A stretch of 64,000 nt of DNA from Corallococcus sp. AS-1-6 (GTDB lineage: Bacteria; Myxococcota; Myxococcia; Myxococcales; Myxococcaceae): positions 61,689 through 125,688 of the forward strand of contig NZ_JAIQDE010000029.1 in assembly GCF_020037015.1 (NCBI RefSeq), in the 5' to 3' direction. The number at the start of each line of letters is the position of its first letter. Within the stretch, counting starts at the first letter, position 1. The notes under the pieces are model-generated. The model was given only the letters and a program-made list of their open reading frames with translations, made no database searches and had not been told where the DNA came from. Below, one piece after another: positions 43,329 through 50,819 of this stretch. The position numbers were made by a program, and so were the translations under genes.

Positions 43329-44521
43329 ATGTCGTGAAGCTGGAGCTGGCCCGGGGGCTGGGGCGTCACCTGCGCGCGGGGCACCCGTGGGTGTTCCGCA
43401 AGGCCCTGGAGCACATGCCGAGGATCCCGCCCGGCAGCGTGGTGGACCTGACGGAGAACGGGAAGTTCGTCGCGCGCGGGTACTACGATCCGCACTCGGC
43501 CATCGCGGTGCGCGTGCTCACGCGGGACTCGCGCGAGACGGTGGACGCGCGCTTCATCACCCAGCGCGTGCAGCGCGCTCTGGCCGCGCGCACGGCGCTC
43601 ATCGACCTGAAGGACACGGACAGCTACCGCCTCATCCACGGCGAGGGCGACGGCCTGCCCGGCGTGGTGGTGGACCTGTACGCGGGCTGGGCGGTGATGA
43701 AGCTCTACTCCGCGGGCCTCACCCCGTACCGCCCCCTCATCGTGGAGGCGCTGAAGGCGGGCGTCCCGGGGCTCAAGGGCATCCTCGGCCGCGATGAGGT
43801 CGGGCGCGACGACGTGGAGGAGGACGACGGCCGCGGCAGCGGGAAGATGCTGTGGGGCGAGGAGGCCCCGGAGCTCATCCCCATCCGCGAGCGCGGCGCC
43901 ATCTTCCTGGTGGACGCGTGGAAGGGGCAGAAGACGGGCTTCTTCCTGGACCAGCGTGAGAACCGCTACCTCATCCGCCGGCTGGGGCAGGGGAGGGACG
44001 TGCTCAACTGCTTCAGCTTCAGCGGCGGCTTCTCCGTGAACGCGGCGCTGGGCGGAGCCAACAGCGTCTTCTCCGTGGATCAGGACCCGGAGGCCATTGC
44101 CCTGGCGCGGGAGAACTTCACGCGCAATGGGCTGCCGGCGGCGAAGCATGACTTCCTGGCGGCGGACGTGTTCGCGCTCATCCAGTCGTTCAAGGAGGAG
44201 GGCCGCACGTTCGACCTCATCATCCTGGACCCGCCCGCCTTCGCGAAGAGCCAGCGCGCGGTGGAGGCGGCCGTGGACGGCTACGCGTCCCTCAACCGGC
44301 AGGCCCTGGCGCTCCTGCGTCCCGGCGGCCTGCTGGCCACGGCGTCGTGCTCCGCGCGCGTGACGGGGGACATGTTCATGGGCGCCGTGCGCGAGGCGGG
44401 CTTCAAGGCCGGCGTGGACCTGGCGCTGGTGGAGGAGCGCTACCAGCCGCCGGACCACCCCGTGCGCCTGCAGTTCCCGGAAGGGAAGTACCTCAAGCTC
44501 TACGTGATGCAGTCGGTGTAG
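43325..44521 (+). CDS. RlmI-type class I rRNA (cytosine-C5) methyltransferase
   Basis: 398 aa from GTG 43325 with GAGGAG upstream. An N-terminal PUA domain (~1-80; HPWVFRKALEHMP, VVDLTENGKFVARGYYD) is followed by an EEHEE-type bridge and a Rossmann SAM-binding domain: GFFLDQRENR, VLNCFSFSGGFSVNAA (motif I), motif IV DPPAFAKS and motif VI TASCSARV with the catalytic cysteine. This is the layout of RlmI (m5C1962 of 23S rRNA in E. coli). A DDVEEDDGRGSG acidic loop is inserted ahead of the SAM domain. Confidence 0.88.
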   Translation: MNVVKLELARGLGRHLRAGHPWVFRKALEHMPRIPPGSVVDLTENGKFVARGYYDPHSAIAVRVLTRDSRETVDARFITQRVQRALAARTALIDLKDTDSYRLIHGEGDGLPGVVVDLYAGWAVMKLYSAGLTPYRPLIVEALKAGVPGLKGILGRDEVGRDDVEEDDGRGSGKMLWGEEAPELIPIRERGAIFLVDAWKGQKTGFFLDQRENRYLIRRLGQGRDVLNCFSFSGGFSVNAALGGANSVFSVDQDPEAIALARENFTRNGLPAAKHDFLAADVFALIQSFKEEGRTFDLIILDPPAFAKSQRAVEAAVDGYASLNRQALALLRPGGLLATASCSARVTGDMFMGAVREAGFKAGVDLALVEERYQPPDHPVRLQFPEGKYLKLYVMQSV

Positions 44522-44536
44522 CGGCCCGGCCCCGGG

Positions 44537-44558
44537 GCGCGCCTGACGTGAGGCGCGC
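44537..44558. terminator. Hairpin between convergent genes
   Basis: GCGCGCCT and AGGCGCGC form a perfect 8-bp stem with a six-base loop, 16 bases after the methyltransferase stop and 22 bases from the stop of the opposing gene. No long T-tract on either strand; a two-way terminator is plausible from position. Confidence 0.5.
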
Positions 44559-44579
44559 TCCACGGGTGCCCGGCAGTGC

Positions 44580-45086
44580 TCAGGTGCCGAAGACCTTGTG
44601 GGCCACGCGGTCCAGCACGTCCTTGCCCCAGACGACGCTGGCCTTGCCCAGCCGGTCCAGGTCGCGGGTGAACTCGCGGCCGTCCGGAACGACTTCGTAG
44701 GTGCGGGTCAGGAAGAGATTGCCGGTGTCGGGCTCGAAGTCGACGTTGCCGCCGCCGGTGTCCGTGCCCTCCTCCTGCTGCTGCTGGAAGCCCTCGATGA
44801 TGCCGGGCTTGGGCGGCTCACGGAACCGGTAGATGAGCGCGCTGCACTTGAGCGCCGGAGGCGACTCGACGTGCTCGAAGGCGTACTGGCCTTCGCCGTT
44901 CATCATGCCGCCCAGCCCCTGCTCGTTGAGGCCTTCCGTGACGCCGGCCCCCTGGGACTGGAGGTACCACTTCACCAACTGCCGGGCCGCGTCGCGCGTC
45001 ATCGGGCCCCCCGCGGGCGGCGCAGGACGCGCCAGTCCCATGGAGGACAGCAGCCACTGGATCTTGCTGGAGAACGTGCTGATCAC
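44580..45086 (-). CDS. Small acidic protein, paralogue of the upstream gene (possible secretion-chaperone-like)
   Basis: 168 aa if the GTG at 45086, which overlaps the preceding stop as GTGA, is used; ATG 45002 would give 140 aa matching the paralogue's length. It aligns along its length with the gene upstream: EGQYAFEHVESPPALKCSALIYRFREPP, GTDTGGGNVDFEPDTGNLFLTR and RDLDRLGKASVVWGKDVLDRVA. The pattern of alternating beta strands with flanking helices resembles CesT/YbjN-type folds. No signal peptide. Confidence 0.65.
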   Translation of the reverse strand: MISTFSSKIQWLLSSMGLARPAPPAGGPMTRDAARQLVKWYLQSQGAGVTEGLNEQGLGGMMNGEGQYAFEHVESPPALKCSALIYRFREPPKPGIIEGFQQQQEEGTDTGGGNVDFEPDTGNLFLTRTYEVVPDGREFTRDLDRLGKASVVWGKDVLDRVAHKVFGT

Positions 45087-45523
45087 TTCGCGGGGATGAC
45101 GCGGTCCGCGACGCGGTTGAACACTTCGTCGCCCCACACGAGGCTGGCTTCCACGAGCCGGTCCATGTCCTCCTTGAACTGCTGCGCCGACGGCAGCACG
45201 CCGTAGGTGCGGCTCAGGAAGAGGCTCTTGTTCTCGGTCTCGTAGTCCACCTTGCCGCCGCCGGCGTCCGTGCCCTTCTTCTCCTCGTCACGGAAGCCGT
45301 CGATGACGCCCGGACGGGGCGCGTCGCGGAAGCGGTAGATGAGGGCGCTGCACTTCAGCGCCCCCGAGTCCTTCACATGCTCGAAGTAGATCTGCGCTTC
45401 GCCGAGGGCGGCGCCGCCAAACCCCTTCGCGTTCAACCCGGAGGCCTGCGCATCGCCTCCGTGAGCCTGGATGAATGACTGCACCAGCCGCTGGGCATCT
45501 TCGAGCGTCATACGTGCAGTCAT
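45083..45523 (-). CDS. Small acidic protein, first of a tandem paralogue pair
   Basis: 146 aa from ATG 45523. Sequence starts with an amphipathic helix (MTLEDAQRLVQSFIQAHGG), then strands including AQIYFEHVKDSGALKCSALI, YRFRDAPRPGVIDG and KSLFLSRTYGVLPSA, and ends with helix FKEDMDRLVEASLVWGDEVF. The paralogue downstream shares most of these positions, indicating tandem duplication. Size, acidity and helix-sheet-helix layout resemble type III secretion chaperones (CesT-like), but no signature proves it. Lies 24 bases after the lipase-like gene. Confidence 0.68.
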   Translation of the reverse strand: MTARMTLEDAQRLVQSFIQAHGGDAQASGLNAKGFGGAALGEAQIYFEHVKDSGALKCSALIYRFRDAPRPGVIDGFRDEEKKGTDAGGGKVDYETENKSLFLSRTYGVLPSAQQFKEDMDRLVEASLVWGDEVFNRVADRVIPAK

Positions 45524-45547
45524 ACCAGTCCAGGCTCCGGATGAGAA

Positions 45548-46489
45548 CTAGCCGGCGCGCGCCTGGTCGAACGGGACGCGCTGGTTGAGGTACGTGTCGT
45601 TGATGTTGTGCGCGCCGGAGAAGATGCTCTTCTCGGAGAAGTAGCGGATCTTCGCGTCCTTGCCGGCGTGCTTCAGCAGGTCCAGGGGGCCCTTGCCGCT
45701 GGTGCCCAGGCCGAAGAGGCCGGGGACGGGGTCCTTGTCGTTGACGTAGTGGACGTACTTGGGGCCGTCCGGGTAGGTGGCCGCCGCGGCGCCGAAGGTC
45801 TCCACGGAGACCTTGCCCAGCTTCTCCTGCACCTGCGCGGGGGACAGCCCGTCTTCGATGCGCAGCCGCTTGGCCACGTCGCTCAGCGCGCGGCTGGTGA
45901 TGAGGCCACCCTGGCTGTGCGCCATCAGGTGCACGTCACGGCCGGCCTTCAGCTCCGTGTAGAGCGAGTCCGCCAGCGTGTCCACGGCCGGGTTCTTGCC
46001 CTTGTCCAGCTTGTCCGTGATGCACTGGCCCAGGTCCTTGAAGAAGCCCTCGGTGGAGTTGTGGATGCCGATGGTCTTCTGGCCCGTCTTGTCCGCGATG
46101 GCCTGCAGCGTGGTCTCCTGACCCGCCTTGTCCGTCATCATCCCGTTCACGTAGATGATGGTGCCCGGCTGCTTCACGCCGCCCTTGGGCTCGTAGGCGG
46201 GGATCTGGCTCAGCGGGGTGCTGGCGTCGAAGGCCTGCCCGCCCTTGCCCACGATCTTGCCGTCATAGGCCTTGTCCTTCGCGCCCGCCGGGGCGGTGAA
46301 CACGCCCGTGGGGGCCGCGGTGCGCACCGCGCTGTTCGACGCCTTGGTGTCGAAGCCGTCCTTCACGGTGTTGGCCGGCTTCGCCGTGACCGGGGTGGCC
46401 GTCTTGGCGGGGGCGGCCGCGCCGGTCGTCCCCGTGGTCGTGGTGGTGCGCGCGATGGTGTTGTTGGAGGTGCGCCCGATGGTTCCCAT
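45548..46489 (-). CDS. Lipase-like alpha/beta hydrolase with low-complexity N-terminus
   Basis: 313 aa from ATG 46489, preceded by CAGGAG. Residues 1-~50 are Thr/Ala/Lys/Pro-rich and disordered (NTIARTTTTTGTTGAAAPA); no cleavable signal peptide is evident. A hydrolase domain from ~95 has GTIIYVNGMMTDKAGQ, nucleophile elbow HLMAHSQGGLITS, Asp in YVNDKDPVPG and a C-terminal His in FSGAHNINDTY, completing a plausible Ser-Asp-His triad. It is followed on the same strand by two paralogous small proteins, suggesting a substrate with dedicated partners. Confidence 0.78.
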   Translation of the reverse strand: MGTIGRTSNNTIARTTTTTGTTGAAAPAKTATPVTAKPANTVKDGFDTKASNSAVRTAAPTGVFTAPAGAKDKAYDGKIVGKGGQAFDASTPLSQIPAYEPKGGVKQPGTIIYVNGMMTDKAGQETTLQAIADKTGQKTIGIHNSTEGFFKDLGQCITDKLDKGKNPAVDTLADSLYTELKAGRDVHLMAHSQGGLITSRALSDVAKRLRIEDGLSPAQVQEKLGKVSVETFGAAAATYPDGPKYVHYVNDKDPVPGLFGLGTSGKGPLDLLKHAGKDAKIRYFSEKSIFSGAHNINDTYLNQRVPFDQARAG

Positions 46490-46690
46490 GGCTTGAGGCT
46501 CCTGCGGTGTGCGGATTTTTGAAGGGGGGAGGGAAAGCTTGCTGCGTTGATCCATTCTCATCCGAAGCGCCGAAAAGTTGCGAGCAGGTCACGGAATGTG
46601 TGCAACGCACTGCGGCATCAGGGGTCCGGCAGGGGACGGAGGCGGGAATCCGGCCCGGGCGCGGCCGGGCGGACGGCTTAAGGTGGGGGC

Positions 46691-47326
46691 ATGGTCCAGA
46701 AAGGTCAGTTCCTGGAGCGCTCCACGCTCATCCCCGTGGGGTCGGACGGCGCGGTGATGGAGGGCACGGTGCACCGGGGCCAGAAGTCGCCGCCGCTGCT
46801 CATCCTCCCGCCCCGGCCGGAAGAAGGGGGCGGGATGGATCACGTCGTGGCGGCGGAGCTGGCCTTCGCGGTGGCGCGGGCGGGCTTCCCCACCCTGCGC
46901 TTCAACCACCGGGGCGTGGGGGCCAGCCAGGGCGTCCGGGGCACCGGCGGGGCGCTGGTGGAGGACGCGGAGGCGGCCATGCGCGTGGCGCTGGAGAACG
47001 CGGGGACGACGGCGCTCGCGGTGGCGTCCCTGCACGGCGGGGCCCGGGTGGCGCTGGCGCTCCAGGAGCGGCACCCGGCCGTGGGCGGACTGTGTCTGGT
47101 GGCGCCGGAGGTGGACCCGCTGTCACTCGTGCGACTGTCGTGTCCGCTGCTGGTGATTGTCGGGGCGCAGGACACCCGGGTGCCCCGGGCGGCGCTGGCC
47201 GCGGCTGTCGCGGAGGCCGGGGGGGATTTAGAGGTCATCGACGATGCCGGGGCCACCTTCCATCGCAACCTTCCCCAGGTGGGGCGGGCGGCGGCGGCGT
47301 GGCTCCAGCGCCTGTCGGGCGGGTAG
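46691..47326 (+). CDS. Alpha/beta hydrolase with unusual nucleophile elbow
   Basis: 211 aa from ATG 46691 with GGTGGGG upstream. Resembles the small COG2945-type hydrolases: LLILPPRPEEGGGMDHVVA, AGFPTLRFNHRGVGASQG and a C-terminal VIVGAQDTRVP and GATFHRNLPQ carrying likely Asp and His. Where GxSxG is expected the sequence reads VASLHGGARVAL, so the Ser is followed by Leu-His before Gly. The enzyme may still work, or may be a non-hydrolytic relative. Divergent from the lipase-like gene. Confidence 0.75.
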   Translation: MVQKGQFLERSTLIPVGSDGAVMEGTVHRGQKSPPLLILPPRPEEGGGMDHVVAAELAFAVARAGFPTLRFNHRGVGASQGVRGTGGALVEDAEAAMRVALENAGTTALAVASLHGGARVALALQERHPAVGGLCLVAPEVDPLSLVRLSCPLLVIVGAQDTRVPRAALAAAVAEAGGDLEVIDDAGATFHRNLPQVGRAAAAWLQRLSGG

Positions 47327-47484
47327 GGCGTTGGCGTGCAAACCGTTGGACTTCTTCACGTTTCTTCAACCCCGGCGCCTTGCACGGCCGGCCGGGGGGC
47401 GGACAGACTCAAAGCGCAGACCCAATCGTCCCGCCGTGCGTTCGTAGTGGGTCTTCGAGGCGTCTTCGTTCAAGGAGTGTCCCG

Positions 47485-49299
47485 ATGCGGATGAGGCGAT
47501 GGAACGTGGTTCTCGCGGCGCTGGCCCTGTCGGCCTCGGCGTGCGCTTCCGCGTCGCGGGAGCCGGAGGCCCCGGCCGGGCAGGACCTGGCGGCCGCGGA
47601 GGCGGAGGTGTCCCGGGCGGTGGCGGAGGGCTCGGACGACGTGGTGTCCGGCGCCATCGTGGTGGACTTCAAGGACGGCATCAGCAAGGAGCAGTTCGAC
47701 GCCTGGGAGCAGGAGTGGGGCGTGGACCTGGAGTTCAACTCCCTGGAGGGCCCCCGCACGGGCGTCACGCTGGCGGTGGGCGTGGACGACGTGGAGGCCG
47801 TGCTCCAGCGCATCCGCCAGAACCCGGCGGTGGAGTCCGCCGAGCCGCTCATGCAGGTGCGCACCAGCTACACGCCGAATGACCCCCAGTACGAAGCCCA
47901 GTGGAACCTCCGGATGCTCGACATGCCGAAGGCCTGGGACGGCAACCGGGGCAAGGGCGTGGTGGTGGCGGTCATCGACACGGGCATCGCCTACGAGGAC
48001 CACGACGACTTCAAGCAGGTGCCGGACCTCAAGGGCGTGTCGTTCGTGAAGGGCTATGACTTCGTCAATGACGACGAGCACGCCAACGACGACCACGGCC
48101 ACGGCACGCACGTGGCGGGCACCATCGCGCAGGCCACCAACAACGGCGAGGGCGTGGCGGGCGTGGCGTTCGACGCGACGCTGATGCCGCTCAAGGTCCT
48201 GAACCACTTCGGCAGCGGCACCTCCGCGGACATCGCGGACGCCATCCGCTTCGCGGCGGACCACGACGCGAAGGTCATCAACATGTCGCTGGGCGGGGGC
48301 CTGTACTCGCAGGTCATGGCCAGCGCGGTGGAGTACGCGCGCAAGAAGGGCGTCACCGTCGTGGCCGCGGCGGGCAACACCGGGCGCGGCAGGGTGGAGT
48401 TCCCCGCGGCCTACCCGGGCGCGGTGGCGGTGAGCGCGGTGGGCCCGTCCGGCACGCGCGCGCCGTATTCGTCCTACGGCAAGGAGCTGGACATCGCGGC
48501 GCCCGGTGGTGACAAGAGCCGGGGCGACACGGGCGGCATCCTGCAGAACACCATCGACCCGCGCGACCCGTCGCGCTCCATCTACGCCTGGTATCAGGGC
48601 ACCAGCATGGCCGCGCCCCACGTGGCCGCCGTCGCCGCGATGCTCTACGGCGCGGGCGCCACCACGCCGGACGAGGTGGAGCAGGCGCTCTACGCCGGCG
48701 CCAGGGCGACGGAGAACCAGGCCTGGACGGAGGAGTACGGCCACGGCGTCCTCAACGCGAACGCGTCGCTGAAGGCGTTCAACGGCGCTTCGCCCCGGTG
48801 GCCGTCGCTGGGCTGGGCCGCGGCGCTGCTCGCGCTGGTGCTGCTCACGCTGCGCGGCCGCGAGCGTCCGGGCTACCTCAACGTCCTCTTCCGCCCGGCG
48901 TTCCTCGTGCCGCTGGTGCTCTCCACGGTGGGCTTCTTCTTCCTGCGCACCTGGTTCGCGGGCGCGGCGGGCGCGGCCCGGGACGTGGTGAGCGTGGCGT
49001 CGCTGCCCATCCCGGACTGGCAGAAGATCATCTTCGGCCGGAGCGCGGTGAACCCGCTGTTCTACAGCGCGCTCATCCCCCTGGTGCTGTCGCTGCCGGC
49101 CATCGCATGGCGGGGCTTCCGGCCGGCGGTGGGCGGCCTGGCGTTGGGCTTCGCGGGCTTCCTGGCCTACGCGGCGTGGGTGGGCGCGCCGGCGCTGGCG
49201 TGGATGCCCTTCACCTTCCTGGCGAAGCCGTGGCTGGGCTTCAACACGGTGGTGTGCCTGGTCATCGCCCGCGCGATGCTCAAGCGGGAGGACGCATGA
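47485..49299 (+). CDS. Membrane-anchored subtilisin-family (S8) protease
   Basis: 604 aa from ATG 47485 with AAGGAG upstream. Lipoprotein-like signal (LSASAC), an I9-type propeptide (~50-130), and a catalytic domain with Asp in VVVAVIDTGIAYEDH (~158), His in DDHGHGTHVAGT (~197) and Ser in YQGTSMAAPHVAAV (~375). From ~435 there are about five membrane helices (GWAAALLALVLLTL, FLVPLVLSTVGFFFL, LFYSALIPLVLSL and others), an unusual C-terminal bundle for a subtilisin. It would be held at the membrane and cleave periplasmic or surface proteins. Four-base overlap with the small gene downstream. Confidence 0.88.
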   Translation: MRMRRWNVVLAALALSASACASASREPEAPAGQDLAAAEAEVSRAVAEGSDDVVSGAIVVDFKDGISKEQFDAWEQEWGVDLEFNSLEGPRTGVTLAVGVDDVEAVLQRIRQNPAVESAEPLMQVRTSYTPNDPQYEAQWNLRMLDMPKAWDGNRGKGVVVAVIDTGIAYEDHDDFKQVPDLKGVSFVKGYDFVNDDEHANDDHGHGTHVAGTIAQATNNGEGVAGVAFDATLMPLKVLNHFGSGTSADIADAIRFAADHDAKVINMSLGGGLYSQVMASAVEYARKKGVTVVAAAGNTGRGRVEFPAAYPGAVAVSAVGPSGTRAPYSSYGKELDIAAPGGDKSRGDTGGILQNTIDPRDPSRSIYAWYQGTSMAAPHVAAVAAMLYGAGATTPDEVEQALYAGARATENQAWTEEYGHGVLNANASLKAFNGASPRWPSLGWAAALLALVLLTLRGRERPGYLNVLFRPAFLVPLVLSTVGFFFLRTWFAGAAGAARDVVSVASLPIPDWQKIIFGRSAVNPLFYSALIPLVLSLPAIAWRGFRPAVGGLALGFAGFLAYAAWVGAPALAWMPFTFLAKPWLGFNTVVCLVIARAMLKREDA

Positions 49300-49511
49300 A
49301 GCTCTCCGGCACGGTGCAGTACCAGGACCTGGAGGGCGGCGTGTGGGTCCTGAAGGCCGACGACGGCCGGACGTACCAGCTCGCGGGCGGTGACCGGAAG
49401 ATCAAGAAGGACGGTCAGCGCATCTCCGCCGAGGGCAGCATCCAGCGCGACGCCGTCACCACCGCCATGGTGGGGCCGGTGTTCCACGTCAGCTCGTACA
49501 CGGCGGAGTGA
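49296..49511 (+). CDS. Small OB-like protein (DUF5818-like)
   Basis: 71 aa from ATG 49296, overlapping the protease stop as ATGA. A compact all-beta sequence: KLSGTVQYQDLEGGVWVLKA, DDGRTYQLAGGDRKIKKDGQ and RISAEGSIQRDAVTTAMVGP, with the E-G-G-x-W-x-L and Y-x-L pattern of DUF5818-type small domains. No signal peptide. Translationally coupled to the protease; the function of the pair is not known. Confidence 0.78.
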   Translation: MKLSGTVQYQDLEGGVWVLKADDGRTYQLAGGDRKIKKDGQRISAEGSIQRDAVTTAMVGPVFHVSSYTAE

Positions 49512-49517
49512 CGCGGG

Positions 49518-49542
49518 CGCCCGGGGGAACCACCCCTCCGGG
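49518..49542. terminator. Hairpin between convergent genes
   Basis: GCCCGGGGG and CCCCTCCGGGC form an imperfect GC stem with a short loop, after the DUF5818-like stop and before the stop of the opposing CPBP gene. No T-tract; assigned by position. Confidence 0.4.
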
Positions 49543-49544
49543 CC

Positions 49545-50747
49545 TCAGAGTTGGATCTCGGGCTTGCTCCTGGCCTTGAGCTTGCCCTTGTCCTTGCCGG
49601 GGCCATACGCCTCCGACTGCCGGAGGCGCTCCTCTTCGTAGGCCTCCATGGGCACCTCGCCCTTGCGCACGGCCTCGCGGAGCTGCCGCAGGGCCTTGCG
49701 CTCGGCCTGGAGCGCCGGGTCCGCGTCCTTGGGCAGCGGCTCCACCGGGTGCTGGACGTCGTAGACGCTCAGCGACACGCCGCGCCCGTCCACCAGGCCC
49801 AGCCCCACCAGCGACAGCGTCGCCGCCGTCACCCAGGGCAGCAACTGGAGGGTGAAGAGGGGCACGGGCTTCGTGGCGCGCACCTCCTCATCGCCGGGAG
49901 GAGCGCCGCGCCCCCACACGGACGGAAAGTGCCGGGACGCGGCGCGCAGGCCCAGGAGCGCCGTCCAGCCCACCAGCGCCAGCCCCAGCACGGCGCGCCA
50001 GTCCGTCACGTCGTCCGGCGCCCCGTCCTTCGCGAGCCCCGAGTGCGTGGCGATGAGGAACAGCGCCGACGACACGATGTTGTTGGCCGCGTGCGCCGCG
50101 ATGCCCGGCCACAGCGAGCCGGTGCGCCAGAAGAGCCAGCCGAACAGCAGGCCCAGCTCCGCGCGGGCGAGGAAGCCCACTGGATCCAGGTGGAACGCGC
50201 TGAACACCACGGACGTGATGATCAACGCCCGCCACGGGGACGCGGGGGCCGGCGGCGTCAGGGAGCGCTGGAAGAGGCCGCGGAAGAAGATCTCCTCGCA
50301 CAGCGGCGCGGCCACGGACACGCCGCCCAGCAGCAGCGCCAGCTCCACCGGCGTCTGGCCCTCGAAGAGGCGCGAGGCGTCGAACATCTCCCGCAGCCAC
50401 GCGGGCGCCACCTTCTGCGCGAGGAACTGCACCGGCACCACCACGCCGACGAAGTTGGCCACGCCCAGCAGGAAGCCGAACAGGGTGGGCGCGCCCAGAA
50501 ACGGCGTGAGGCCCACGTACACGGCGGGCCGGTACCCCGAGCGGCGCAGCATGATCCACGCGAGGCCCAGGAAGAGGAATACCTCCGTGAACCACACCCC
50601 GAACGCGGGGTTGAGCAACTGGGTGACGGCACCCACCGTCACGAAGAGCCCGAAGGCCAGGGCCGCGGCGAGCACGGGGTGGGGCGGCGACAGCGGCGCG
50701 GGGGCCTCCGCCGGCCGCGGGTCGCTGGAAGGGGAGGCTTCGTCCAC
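49545..50747 (-). CDS. CPBP-family intramembrane glutamic protease
   Basis: 400 aa from GTG 50747 with AGGAGACG upstream. About eight membrane helices in the first 290 residues. ABI/CPBP motifs: 1 CEEIFFRGLFQRS (EExxxR), 2 VVFSAFHLDPVGFLAR (FxxxH) and 3 GIAAHAANN (HxxxN). Such proteases cleave CaaX-like or other substrates within membranes. After the last core helix there is a soluble linker, one more helix and a charged C-terminal tail (~345-400) rich in Lys/Glu/Arg that is not part of the family core. Confidence 0.9.
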   Translation of the reverse strand: MDEASPSSDPRPAEAPAPLSPPHPVLAAALAFGLFVTVGAVTQLLNPAFGVWFTEVFLFLGLAWIMLRRSGYRPAVYVGLTPFLGAPTLFGFLLGVANFVGVVVPVQFLAQKVAPAWLREMFDASRLFEGQTPVELALLLGGVSVAAPLCEEIFFRGLFQRSLTPPAPASPWRALIITSVVFSAFHLDPVGFLARAELGLLFGWLFWRTGSLWPGIAAHAANNIVSSALFLIATHSGLAKDGAPDDVTDWRAVLGLALVGWTALLGLRAASRHFPSVWGRGAPPGDEEVRATKPVPLFTLQLLPWVTAATLSLVGLGLVDGRGVSLSVYDVQHPVEPLPKDADPALQAERKALRQLREAVRKGEVPMEAYEEERLRQSEAYGPGKDKGKLKARSKPEIQL

Positions 50748-50819
50748 CGTGTCGTCTCCTGCCCCCTCTTCCGTCAGGCGGAGAGGGGTGGGGTGCCGCG
50801 TTCGCTTCGAGGCGCTGCG

